64,000 nucleotides of DNA, from assembly GCA_038251425.1 (NCBI GenBank), contig JBBSBI010000005.1, forward strand, positions 17,312 through 81,311, read 5' to 3'. Of this stretch, positions 8,398 through 16,452 are shown one piece after another. Each line of letters starts with the position of its first letter. Positions within the stretch are counted from its first letter, which is position 1. The notes beneath the pieces are model-generated. The model had not been told where the DNA came from and made no database searches. It was given only the letters and a program-made list of their open reading frames with translations. A program made the translations under genes and the position numbers. The stretch is from JBBRRP01 sp038251425 (lineage in GTDB: Bacteria > Myxococcota_A > Polyangia > Polyangiales > Polyangiaceae).

Positions 8398-8565
8398 ATG
8401 ATGGCTCGCGCTCAGCCGATGCTACGTCGCGGAGCACGCGCAGCTGCGAGCGGTGGCTCCCCGACGTTCAATCATCACTCATGGGGCTGGGGCGGTGACT
8501 TCGTTTGGGTCGTGCTCTTCGTCGGAGCGATCTGGGCTGTTTCGTCGCTTTGGTGGTGGCATTGA
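8398..8565 (+). CDS. Predicted 55-residue Trp-rich membrane peptide downstream of the ECF sigma factor
   Basis: A short frame starts at tandem ATGs (8398, 8401) nine bases after the sigma factor stop. It encodes a basic N-terminus (ARAQPMLRRGARAAA), a His/Trp patch, and one transmembrane helix (DFVWVVLFVGAIWAVSSLW) ending WWWH. A clean charged-then-hydrophobic profile is unlikely by chance, and the position suggests co-expression with the sigma factor. No strong ribosome binding site is visible, and an overlapping frame of 99 codons exists at 8453-8752. I do not recognise the family. A role as a minimal membrane regulator of the sigma factor is speculation. Confidence 0.45.
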   Translation: MMARAQPMLRRGARAAASGGSPTFNHHSWGWGGDFVWVVLFVGAIWAVSSLWWWH

Positions 8566-8806
8566 GGATTTGTTTCCGCCGCATGAAGGCACGGCAAGTC
8601 CGCGGCGCAAGGGCGTCGCGAGTGGTGAGTGGGTCAGCACCATGAAGCTTGAACCCGTGGCGATTCTTTTCGCTTTTTTGCCGCGCCGGCGTTATCCAGC
8701 TCGCTCTACGCTTGGCCGGCCGCGCATGGTATTTGCCTACTGGCCGGCATAACCCATAGCGGCATACGCATGCGAGGCCACATCATGCAGACGGAAGAGC
8801 ACATTA
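8566..8806. other. Intergenic stretch, no supported gene
   Basis: This stretch lies between the small membrane peptide (+) and the methyltransferase (-), which converge here. A 99-codon frame at 8453-8752 crosses it, but its composition is not protein-like. No hairpin with a T-run, repeat or promoter stood out. Confidence 0.5.
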
Positions 8807-9565
8807 TCAGCGGTGTCCCGCAAAGAGCGTGAACCGCCGAGCCCACACCCGCGGCCCCGGAAGTGCGTGGAGTCGCTCACGGAAGCGCTGAAACCTTTCG
8901 GCATTCATGGCTGGGCCAATGAACGAAATACTCCGAAGAATGCCTTCAAGCGTGGCTTCATCAACGGGGGTTTCGTCTTCGAAGCAGTGTTCATTCACCC
9001 GGAGGATGCCTGCTACGTTGAATACTTGTGTCACGGCGGCCGCCACCGCGCGTGGCCGCCGCGGGGCTGACTCATCCATCAACGCTCGCACCGCGCGCAT
9101 CCAATCTGTGTCAGCAAAATCCACGGTGACAATTGCGAGTCCTCCATCCGGTGAGAGCACTCGTGCGATTTCCTCGGCGGCGAGCGTGGCGTCCAAAAAG
9201 TGCAGCGCATCCGCGACGATCACCCAGCTAACTGCGCCAGACGAAACCGGCAATGCCTCCGCAACAGCGTGCAGCGCATTCAGGCTAACGCCTTCCCGCT
9301 CGGCTCGTTGCTTCAGTTGCTCCAGCATCGCCAACGCGGGCTCCACAGCACTGACGTTAAGCCCCCGGGCCGCGAGCGGCACTGACACGTGCCCTGTACC
9401 AGCGCCGATCTCCAGCACCGTTCCAGCGCCCGGACGCGCGAGGCTCACGAGGCAGTCGAGTAGCGCAGCAGGATAGGCGGGCCGTGCGGCATAGACCTTC
9501 GCCATGCGGTTGAAGATCCACGCGGTTTCGTCACTCAGCTGCACTTTGCGGCGCCCAAGACTCAT
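8807..9565 (-). CDS. Class I SAM-dependent methyltransferase
   Basis: This 252-residue protein has a Rossmann-type methyltransferase domain. Motif I is VLEIGAGTGHVSVPLA near residues 50-65, the acidic residue ending strand 2 is in VSAVEPA, motif II/III is VIVADALHFLD, and the post-motif is EIARVLSPDGGLAIV. This resembles the Methyltransf_11/25 groups, which methylate small molecules or lipids. It starts 10 bases downstream of the helicase gene on the same strand, so the two are probably one transcript, although no functional link is apparent. The substrate is unknown. Confidence 0.88.
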   Translation of the reverse strand: MSLGRRKVQLSDETAWIFNRMAKVYAARPAYPAALLDCLVSLARPGAGTVLEIGAGTGHVSVPLAARGLNVSAVEPALAMLEQLKQRAEREGVSLNALHAVAEALPVSSGAVSWVIVADALHFLDATLAAEEIARVLSPDGGLAIVTVDFADTDWMRAVRALMDESAPRRPRAVAAAVTQVFNVAGILRVNEHCFEDETPVDEATLEGILRSISFIGPAMNAERFQRFRERLHALPGPRVWARRFTLFAGHR

Positions 9566-9575
9566 CGCTGAAGCC

Positions 9576-11246
9576 TTAGGCCTTCCCCTTGATCAAGCCC
9601 TTGCCGTGGACTCTTTCAAACACCGCCAGCTGAAGCACGTCGTCGAGCTTCAGCGCTCCACTTGGCGTTCGAAGGGCTGAAAGGAGCGATAGAGGTGCTG
9701 ACGCCTGACGCCAGGCAGCCGTCGGGAGCGCCGAGCTGGCTGCCTCGCGACCCATTTGATGAAGCTCATAATCCACGGCTTCAACGGCCTCCTCCAAACG
9801 CGAATAGCGCGCCATCGAGCGACCTCCAAGCGTGACCTCCCACAACTTACCGCGCGACCCATTTTTCAAGACTAAAGCTTCGGCCCAGCGCCCCTTAGGC
9901 CGCTCAAAATGGAGCCCAACTCCGTGGCGCCCGAGGGAGAACCAAGCATTGCCGGATATCGCACGCACCTCATCGTGGAGCGTGAGCGTGAGTGGATCAA
10001 AACGCTGAGCCCGTTCCTGAATTTCCGCGAGCGTGAGCGCCCCAGGTTCCAACTCAAATCCGGGGCTTTCCATCTCGATCTTGAGCCAAGCACGCCGGGC
10101 CTCACCCGCATCCCCACCGCGCAAATCGAGATCGCGCGGAGAACCAAACAGCGAAGGCAGCGTGCACAACTCCAGATTGCAGAGATCCACAAAATCCAAA
10201 ATCAAACAATTCTGTTTTCCCGGGTGCAAGCGCGTTCCGCGACCCACACACTGCGCATACAGGCCAGAAGAGCGCGTCGGCCGCGCCATCGCAATGCAGG
10301 AGACTTCCGGATCATCAAAACCTTCAGTCAGCACGCCGACATTCGTGATCGCCTGAAATTTGCCACTTCTGAAGTCCCCGAGCGTGCTCGCCCGGAGCTC
10401 ACGACTCATCCCGCCGTGCACGATGCCCGACCTCACACCCACCGCATTCAGTGCTTGAGCCAAATGCATGGCGTGCTGCACCGTGACACAAAAGGCAATC
10501 GTTCTGCGGTCGCGAGCCAATTCTTGAATCGAGCGTGCCACCAACGCATTCCGCTCCTCAATATCCACGATCTCCGCCAACTCTTCGTCCACGAAGTCCA
10601 ACCCCGAAGCCCCGAGGCGCCGAAGATCCGCGTTGGTGGAAACCCGGTAACCGCGAAGCGGGACCAAATAGCCATCTTCGATCATCTCAGGCAGCGAACG
10701 CGAATAGACAATGCGTTCAAAGACCTCATTCAAACCCTGCCCATCACCCCGCTCCGTGGTGGCGGTGAAACCGAGAAGTGTGCCCTCCCAATCGCTATCA
10801 AACGCACCCAATTGTCGCAACACCCGGAGATTGTCGGCAGCGGCGGCATGGTGGCACTCATCGTAAATCACCAGACCCAAATCCCGCCCACGGAGCACGC
10901 GTGCCAAACGCTCTTCGTGCAGCGACCGGATCGAGCACACGATGACTTTTGCGTCTTCAGCAGCTTTGGCTTCTCCGCGTTCGATCCCAACCGAGCCTTG
11001 CCCAGCCATAGCGCGCACCAATTTGTCGGCTGCTTGCTGCAAAAGCTCCTCTCGATGCGCCAAGACAAGCACCTGCTTCCGGGCCAGCCCAGCCAGGTGC
11101 GAAAAGATGACCGTCTTCCCGGAGCCCGTCGGCAAGCTCACCAGCATTCGGCGCACCCCGGCGCGGCGTGCGGCTAGCACCGCTGAAATCGCCTCCTTCT
11201 GGTAGGGACGCAGCTCGGGCTTCGAGGATGGGCGGTGGGGCTCCAC
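9576..11246 (-). CDS. SF2 DEAD/DEAH-box (SSL2/ResIII-type) helicase
   Basis: The N-terminal RecA domain holds LRPYQKEAI (Q-like motif), LVSLPTGSGKTVIFSHL (Walker A), the DECH box in YDECHHAAA and the FTATTERGDG motif III. The C-terminal domain holds TNVGVLTEGFDDPEVSCI and QCVGRGTRLHPGKQNCLILDF (motifs V and VI). About 150 further residues carry no recognised domain. Members act as DNA or RNA translocases, often in repair or restriction-like settings; no nuclease domain is seen here. The frame is open back to 11330, but the GTG at 11246 (MEPHRPSSKPELRPYQ) is preferred because the divergent small gene starts at 11276. That leaves only 29 bases for divergent promoters. Confidence 0.9.
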   Translation of the reverse strand: MEPHRPSSKPELRPYQKEAISAVLAARRAGVRRMLVSLPTGSGKTVIFSHLAGLARKQVLVLAHREELLQQAADKLVRAMAGQGSVGIERGEAKAAEDAKVIVCSIRSLHEERLARVLRGRDLGLVIYDECHHAAAADNLRVLRQLGAFDSDWEGTLLGFTATTERGDGQGLNEVFERIVYSRSLPEMIEDGYLVPLRGYRVSTNADLRRLGASGLDFVDEELAEIVDIEERNALVARSIQELARDRRTIAFCVTVQHAMHLAQALNAVGVRSGIVHGGMSRELRASTLGDFRSGKFQAITNVGVLTEGFDDPEVSCIAMARPTRSSGLYAQCVGRGTRLHPGKQNCLILDFVDLCNLELCTLPSLFGSPRDLDLRGGDAGEARRAWLKIEMESPGFELEPGALTLAEIQERAQRFDPLTLTLHDEVRAISGNAWFSLGRHGVGLHFERPKGRWAEALVLKNGSRGKLWEVTLGGRSMARYSRLEEAVEAVDYELHQMGREAASSALPTAAWRQASAPLSLLSALRTPSGALKLDDVLQLAVFERVHGKGLIKGKA

Positions 11247-11275
11247 GCGCCGACAATACCTGCTAGCCTGCTTGG

Positions 11276-11443
11276 ATGTGCCTGATTTGTATCGACTTTG
11301 ATCGCGGTGCTCTGAAGCCACGTGAAGCACGGCGTGCGCTGGGTGAAATGCGCGCCAGCCTGGACGAGGCTCACGTCAAAGAAATTGAGCAAAAGCTGGA
11401 CGAGGCTGAGGCTGAGCCTTCAGTACCTCCTAGCACTCCCTAA
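11276..11443 (+). CDS. Small conserved-looking 55-residue protein beginning MCLICIDF
   Basis: The frame starts at an ATG 29 bases from the divergent helicase start and encodes MCLICIDFDRGALKPREARR, then a predicted charged helix (LGEMRASLDEAHVKEIEQKL) and a Pro-rich tail. The Cys-x-x-Cys at the N-terminus, the amphipathic helix and the balanced acidic/basic composition look strongly protein-like. Similar very short proteins are, from memory, present in myxobacterial genomes; that recollection needs a database search. The stop lies two bases from the convergent lipoprotein stop, so the frame exactly fills the gap between genes. The function is unknown; the CxxC might bind metal. Confidence 0.8.
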   Translation: MCLICIDFDRGALKPREARRALGEMRASLDEAHVKEIEQKLDEAEAEPSVPPSTP

Positions 11444-11445
11444 CC

Positions 11446-12060
11446 TCAATCCTTCCAAACACCGGTGGCCACGAGCTCGTGCCCGGGGCCTGCTTTCCCA
11501 GCGCCAACGTATTTGACGAGCACCACCACGATATCGCCGCTCTTGAAAGCAGCCTCCTTATAGCCTTCAACTTCGGACACCGTCACCGGGAACCACTGCT
11601 TGCTGATGCCAATCGTATCGCCAGGAACGAGCGGCGTGTAAACGATCCCCATATCAAAGCCTTCCGCTGTCAAGTTAACAGCATTGCCTGAAAACAGGAT
11701 CCACTTGCCCTTGGCCACTTTGTCAAACGCGGGGCGCGCAGTTTTCTCGTCCTTCAGTGCCTTGTTGCTCTGAAGCTTCTTTTCAACTTCGCTCGCGACC
11801 AGGAAGCCCTTCGCCTCGGGGTACTTGGCTTCAACAGCACTACGGTGCTCTGCCGTCACTTCAACATTGATCTTCTCAGGGCGCGAGGCTTCAGGCTTCG
11901 GCTCGGGTGCTGGAGCTGGCGTGGGTGTAGGTGCTGGAGCCACGCTCGCGGCCACATTCGCGGCGGGGACCGGCTTGTCCTCTTCACAGCCGAGAAGCCC
12001 AAAAAGCAGTACGCCGGCAGCCAGCGCCCGGGGTGTGATCGTCGAGTTCAGTCGTCGCAT
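11446..12060 (-). CDS. Secreted lipoprotein with Pro/Ala-rich linker, unknown function
   Basis: The ATG at 12060 is chosen over the upstream frame start at 12171, because it gives a proper signal peptide (MRRLNSTITPRALAAGVLL) and lipobox LLGC at about residues 22-25, and because GGAAC precedes it. The mature protein (204 residues before processing) begins with acidic residues, then a Pro/Ala/Thr-Pro linker of about 30 residues that would span the peptidoglycan. A globular domain follows with KWILFSGNAVNL and DTIGISKQWFPVTVSEVEGYK, probably beta-rich. No enzyme motif is recognised. It converges with the small gene at 11276-11443. Confidence 0.85.
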   Translation of the reverse strand: MRRLNSTITPRALAAGVLLFGLLGCEEDKPVPAANVAASVAPAPTPTPAPAPEPKPEASRPEKINVEVTAEHRSAVEAKYPEAKGFLVASEVEKKLQSNKALKDEKTARPAFDKVAKGKWILFSGNAVNLTAEGFDMGIVYTPLVPGDTIGISKQWFPVTVSEVEGYKEAAFKSGDIVVVLVKYVGAGKAGPGHELVATGVWKD

Positions 12061-12244
12061 AGGTTCCACGATTCTGAGCACCTGTCCCAAATTGACACCG
12101 GGGGCACTCTGACCGCGGCGCGTTGCCACAACTATCAGGCTTGATCGCGAAAACCAAGCAAACCCTTTCAAGAACCTCGGGCGCCGGGCCGTTCAGATTC
12201 AGCGACGCAGCTCCCGAAAATGGAGCGCGTTGAAGCGAGATACT

Positions 12245-12418
12245 ATGGTCGTCAATAACAACGGAAGTTCGAGCGTGGAAGTCGGCGCCATCATGGCGGA
12301 GCGAACATTGAAGGCGATTCGTCAAGAAGGGCAACAACAGCTTGAATTGATCCAAGCTGCTACGCCCCCAAGGCCACTTGAGCCGCATCTTGGGAATAAA
12401 GTTAATCTAGTTGCCTAG
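12245..12418 (+). CDS. Small YjfB-like 'putative motility protein' family member
   Basis: The 57 residues starting at the ATG at 12245 contain an N-terminal polar segment, a helix with AIMAERTLKAIRQEGQQQLELI, then PLEPHLGNKVNLVA. The helix-QGxxLLxLI pattern followed by a Leu-Gly-x-x-Val-(Asp/Asn) end resembles the YjfB putative motility proteins (PF14070). The name rests on Bacillus context; no biochemical function is established. A TTG at 12230 is an alternative start. It is not near other motility genes here, and the gene is divergent from the lipoprotein at 11446-12060. Confidence 0.65.
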   Translation: MVVNNNGSSSVEVGAIMAERTLKAIRQEGQQQLELIQAATPPRPLEPHLGNKVNLVA

Positions 12419-12500
12419 TTAGCGCGGTAGGCCACTCCGGTTTCCCAGCGCCGCAGGCGTCGCCAGCCCACCTGTGGTAGCGTCGCGGCTGCAGGGAACC

Positions 12501-14033
12501 ATGCATTTGAAGTACCCACTCCTCTTCCTGATCGTCGCTGCAGGCTGTACGTTCAGCGATAGGAATACTCAGAAGCCTCCCAACCTAGCTGCAGCTGCGG
12601 ACCCCAAGAGTTCACCCTCGACCAGTGACACAACACCTCCCGGTACGGTTCCAGAAAGAGGCAGCACGGCGATGCTGCCATCCGGTGGCCAATCGACAAC
12701 TCTCGCTGGAGGCGGCGGCAACCAGCCCGACTCCCCAACCAACGGAATGGGCGGGACGGCAGCGTCCACAGTCCTTTTTCACAGCGGGCGGCTGCCCGTG
12801 GCAAGCCACCAAGGAACTCCGGCGGGCGTCCCGTACTTAGGCAGCTCCAGGTTACTTTTCCGAGATAAAACACCAGGCAGCGCCGGCGATCTGGGCGGAC
12901 TCATTTGGCTAGGCAATTCGGGGCCACTCGCGCTCTATGTTTCGCCTGATGCAGGCTCCACTTGGCATTGGGTTGAGCCTGCCAAGAATGTTGTCGTTGG
13001 CACCTACCCGCCACAGAGCTTGTGTCAGGATCGCACTGGGAAGGTGCACCTGCTGGGCCAAGCCAATGGCGGCGCAGGCCTGGAATACAGCCGAATTGTA
13101 CTGGCCCACGATGCTGCCGGACACATCACCAGCTTTTCTCCAGAAACGAATGGCAGCGTCATCAATCGCAGCGGCAACATTAAATGGGCGCACATCATCG
13201 ACGGCGTCGACGCCAACGGTAATGCAATCCTATTTTATGGACTGATGATCGAACTGAATGGCAACGGCAACCGTGTGGTCGTCGGGCGCTCGCTCGCTTC
13301 AGCCGGGCTAGCACCACAAACTTTCGCTGATTTTGGGGATTTGTTGGGCGCTCCCAGTGTCTCGGCAGCTGCGCCCGCCACCAGCACCATCGACAGCGGC
13401 AGCTACACTGCACACAATATGGACATGGGGCTCGCGCAGAACCCTGCGTCAAAAGATCTGCATATCTTTAGCGGGGTCACCAATACCGGCGACATGGTCC
13501 CACCCACACCGGGCATCAAGCGCTGGCGCTACGCCCTTTCTGGCTCCAATTGGGCCCCAACCGGCGGAGCGCTCCAAGTTTCCAAGGATGCCCAGAACAC
13601 ACCGTCCTGGGGCAGCGCCACGGCCAGCGAGCGTTACGTCTGGTATACGTACTTCGACCCTGCGCTCGGTATCACCATTAAGCGCATTGATGGTGCTGGC
13701 ACGGAAACGGCAATACCAAGCCCTGAACCAAGCTTGAAGCCAGCCTGGGGCTGGGCGGCGCTCGCCGTGGACCCCAGCGAAACAAAGCTCTGGGCTATCT
13801 GGCTGCGCATCCCGCTCAACAGCCAAGGGGGCTACAACATCTTTTCTGGCTTCTACAACTCCAAAAGCTGGACAACCTTTAATGACACGGGGTCCGGCTA
13901 CAAAGACCCCTGGGGCTTAATGGGGAGCGTCGGTTGGCGCGGAGGGCTTGCGGTATTCAGTCCCGACGGCACGGCGCTGCCCAATGCGGTGACCTACCCA
14001 GCGTTCGCGTACGTGATTCGTGGCGGCAATTGA
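12501..14033 (+). CDS. Secreted lipoprotein with probable BNR/beta-propeller domain
   Basis: The ATG at 12501 is preferred over 12474, because it gives a compact signal peptide (MHLKYPLLFLIVAAGC) with lipobox VAAGC and AGGGAA lies upstream. A Ser/Thr/Gly-rich linker covers about residues 20-95. The remaining 415 residues have repeated segments of the type 'ALYVSPDAGSTWHWVEP', an Asp-box (S/T-x-D-x-G-x-T-W), as in sialidase-like beta-propellers. Further Trp-rich blades follow (RWRYALSGSNWAPTGG, YVWYTYFDPALG, KSWTTFNDTGSG). Only one Asp-box is clear and no catalytic set is recognised, so binding rather than hydrolysis is as likely. It probably faces outward from the outer membrane. Confidence 0.8.
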   Translation: MHLKYPLLFLIVAAGCTFSDRNTQKPPNLAAAADPKSSPSTSDTTPPGTVPERGSTAMLPSGGQSTTLAGGGGNQPDSPTNGMGGTAASTVLFHSGRLPVASHQGTPAGVPYLGSSRLLFRDKTPGSAGDLGGLIWLGNSGPLALYVSPDAGSTWHWVEPAKNVVVGTYPPQSLCQDRTGKVHLLGQANGGAGLEYSRIVLAHDAAGHITSFSPETNGSVINRSGNIKWAHIIDGVDANGNAILFYGLMIELNGNGNRVVVGRSLASAGLAPQTFADFGDLLGAPSVSAAAPATSTIDSGSYTAHNMDMGLAQNPASKDLHIFSGVTNTGDMVPPTPGIKRWRYALSGSNWAPTGGALQVSKDAQNTPSWGSATASERYVWYTYFDPALGITIKRIDGAGTETAIPSPEPSLKPAWGWAALAVDPSETKLWAIWLRIPLNSQGGYNIFSGFYNSKSWTTFNDTGSGYKDPWGLMGSVGWRGGLAVFSPDGTALPNAVTYPAFAYVIRGGN

Positions 14034-14082
14034 ACGAAGTCGGCTTGCTTCTGCAGCCACGCCGAACCACCCTCCAGCCCTG

Positions 14083-15093
14083 ATGACCGCAGTAGCCCTG
14101 GCAGCCCAGCACGTGAGCGACATCCTGAGGCTCGCGTTCGAACACACCCCAAGCCACCAAGCACTGATCGTGTCGGACGCTCGCTCAGAACTCGCGATTT
14201 TGCTCTCGGAAAGCTATCGCCTGTGCCTCCCCGATGCCGACGTGATCGATTTTGACGCCGTCTCTCCGGATTTCATCCTAGCCGCATTTGACAAACTAGC
14301 TCCCTTCGATTTGGTGGTCCTGATCCAATCCACGAGCTTCCGTCTCGACGCCTTCCGCGTCCGCGTGGAGCTCTTCAAGCGTAAGATCAAGGTGATCGAG
14401 CATCCTCACTTGTTCCGCATGGTCGGGAAGGATGCGCTCTGTTACATTGATTCGTTAGCCTATGACCCACTTTATTACCGTGGGGTGGGTCACCGGCTCA
14501 AGGCGCGAATCGACAGCGCGACATCCGCAACTATCGACAGCGGTGGCGAACGGCTGGTCTTTCCAGCCGGCTTTTCGCCAGCCAAGCTGAACATCGGCGA
14601 TTATGCTGGAATGCAGAATATCGGCGGCCAATTTCCGATCGGCGAGGTCTTCACCGAGTCGAAAGACCTCGAGGCGGTGAATGGCCGCGTCCGGGTGTTC
14701 GCGTTTGCGGATCTCAACTTTCAAGTCAACCTCCCCCCAAACCCCATCACACTCAGCATCGCGAACGGAAGAGTCGTGAATGCTGAGCAGGCAACTCCGG
14801 AGTTCGAGCAGGTTCTTGAACACATCCGTGCGGATGAGAACGAAATCTGGGTCCGAGAGCTTGGTTTCGGGATGAACCGCGCCTTCACTCAAACGTCCGT
14901 TGTCTCGGATGTTGGCACCTATGAACGAATGTGCGGCATCCACCTTTCGTTGGGCGCAAAACACGCGGTCTTTGTGAAGCCTGGCTTCACTCGCCGTTCT
15001 GGCAAGCATCACGTCGATGTTTTCGCTGTCACAGAAAGCGTTCTGCTCGACGAAGAAGTGGTCTTTCGCGACGGAGCCTGGCAAGTCTCGTAA
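14083..15093 (+). CDS. M29-like aminopeptidase (thermophilic metalloprotease family fold)
   Basis: The 336 residues show the pattern of M29 aminopeptidases and related enzymes. NIGGQFPIGEVFTES supplies the first Glu ligand near residue 192. It is followed by RELGFGMN with a second Glu, then GIHLSLGAK with a His, and HHVDVF with His/Asp near the C-terminus. The N-terminal half is an alpha/beta domain (LIVSDARSELAILL). These residues would form a two-metal site; the spacing is as expected but I cannot align it formally. The frame is open to a GTG at 14020, inside the previous gene; the ATG at 14083 avoids that overlap. A cytoplasmic location is inferred because no signal peptide is present. Confidence 0.7.
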   Translation: MTAVALAAQHVSDILRLAFEHTPSHQALIVSDARSELAILLSESYRLCLPDADVIDFDAVSPDFILAAFDKLAPFDLVVLIQSTSFRLDAFRVRVELFKRKIKVIEHPHLFRMVGKDALCYIDSLAYDPLYYRGVGHRLKARIDSATSATIDSGGERLVFPAGFSPAKLNIGDYAGMQNIGGQFPIGEVFTESKDLEAVNGRVRVFAFADLNFQVNLPPNPITLSIANGRVVNAEQATPEFEQVLEHIRADENEIWVRELGFGMNRAFTQTSVVSDVGTYERMCGIHLSLGAKHAVFVKPGFTRRSGKHHVDVFAVTESVLLDEEVVFRDGAWQVS

Positions 15094-15147
15094 GGGCTTG
15101 AAAAGAAGGCTCTTCTCAGCCTCACCCGCCTCGCGTAAGTACTCCGC

Positions 15148-16446
15148 ATGAGCGACTACAAGACCCAACGCGGAGACACCTCCTGGTTCACTCACGATCG
15201 ACTGGGCCTCTTCATTCATTGGGGGCTCTATTCCCTGCCGGCACGCCACGAGTGGGTGAGAAACAACGAGAACATCCCCACCGAAACCTATGACGCCAAT
15301 TACTTTGGTCGTTTTGATCCTGACCGATTCGATCCGGAGGCTTGGGCCGATGCCGCTTTTCGCGCCGGCATGAAGTACGTCGTCGTCACCGCCAAACACC
15401 ATGAAGGCTTCTGCCTCTGGGATACCCAACACTCCGACTACAAAGCCACGAACACCCCTGCCCGATGCGACCTACTCAAGCCCCTCTTAGAAGCCTTCCG
15501 CAAACGTGGCCTTCACACTGGCATCTACTATTCACTCATCGACTGGCACCACCCCGACTTCTTGCTCGACGCACACATCGGCCCGTACCGAGCCCACCCG
15601 GAACGTGAACAGATGAACATTGGCCGCGTACCAAGCCGCTACGCCCAATACATGCGCGATCAGCTCACGGAGCTTTTGACCGACTATGGGGATATCGATG
15701 TGCTGTGGTGCGATTTCAGCTATCCCAAGCCGGATGGCAGCGGCAAGGGCCATGAAGATTGGGAGAGCGATGAGCTGTTGAAAACGGTGCGCAGTCTGCG
15801 CCCAACGATCATCATGAATGATCGCCTCAATCTGCCTTACGGCTGGGACATGAAAACGCCGGAACAGTATCAGCCACGCGCGTGGTTGGAGCACGAGGGC
15901 AAGCGCGTGGTTTGGGAAGCGTGCCAGACACTCTCAGGTTCGTGGGGCTACCATCGCGACGAAAACACGTTCAAGAGCGTCGAAATGCTGGTCCAAATGC
16001 TGATCGATACCGTGAGCAAAGGCGGAAACCTCTTGCTCAATGTGGGGCCCACATCCCGTGGCGAATTTGATCAGCGAGCCCTTCGGTGCTTGGCTGGCAT
16101 CGGAAGTTGGATGCAAAACCATAGTCGCTCCATTTATGGTTGCACGGCCGCCCCGGCTGATATCCCGACACCCACCGATTGTCGGTTGACATACAATCCG
16201 GAGACCCATCGACTCTACGTTCACTGCTTCGCCTGGCCGTTCAAATATCTGTGGCTGGATGGCCTGCGGGATCGCGTCAAATACGCCCAATTCCTCCACG
16301 ATGGCTCGGAGATCGTGCTCGAAGCCAAGGATTGGACGGCAGTGCAAGCACGCGAGACCGCGGGCGAGGCCAGCTCCCTCTTGCTAGAGCTGCCGACGCT
16401 TAAACCTGATGTCACTGTCCCGGTGCTCGAGTTGTTCCTAGACTGA
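15148..16446 (+). CDS. Alpha-L-fucosidase, GH29
   Basis: The 432 residues carry the GH29 landmarks. GLFIHWGLYSLPARHEW lies near residues 20-36, YVVVTAKHHEGFCLWDT near 77-92 with the paired substrate-binding His, and IDVLWCDFSY near 183-192. Asp189 sits at the expected catalytic nucleophile position. GGNLLLNVGPTSRGEF, typical of the family, lies near residue 293. A C-terminal beta-sandwich of about 100 residues follows. The enzyme would hydrolyse terminal alpha-L-fucosyl groups with retention. No signal peptide is visible, so an intracellular role on imported oligosaccharides is inferred. It ends six bases before the helicase start, so the two may share a transcript. Confidence 0.92.
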   Translation: MSDYKTQRGDTSWFTHDRLGLFIHWGLYSLPARHEWVRNNENIPTETYDANYFGRFDPDRFDPEAWADAAFRAGMKYVVVTAKHHEGFCLWDTQHSDYKATNTPARCDLLKPLLEAFRKRGLHTGIYYSLIDWHHPDFLLDAHIGPYRAHPEREQMNIGRVPSRYAQYMRDQLTELLTDYGDIDVLWCDFSYPKPDGSGKGHEDWESDELLKTVRSLRPTIIMNDRLNLPYGWDMKTPEQYQPRAWLEHEGKRVVWEACQTLSGSWGYHRDENTFKSVEMLVQMLIDTVSKGGNLLLNVGPTSRGEFDQRALRCLAGIGSWMQNHSRSIYGCTAAPADIPTPTDCRLTYNPETHRLYVHCFAWPFKYLWLDGLRDRVKYAQFLHDGSEIVLEAKDWTAVQARETAGEASSLLLELPTLKPDVTVPVLELFLD

Positions 16447-16452
16447 GCGCGA

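Noticed and set aside
8453..8752. 99-codon plus-strand frame after the ECF sigma factor
   Set aside because: The translation has an erratic Ser/Arg/Gly-rich composition. The overlapping 55-residue frame at 8398-8565 has a coherent membrane-protein profile and a better position.
9909..11177. 422-codon plus-strand open frame
   Set aside because: It is antisense to the SF2 helicase, whose motifs are all intact; the plus-strand translation shows no domain.
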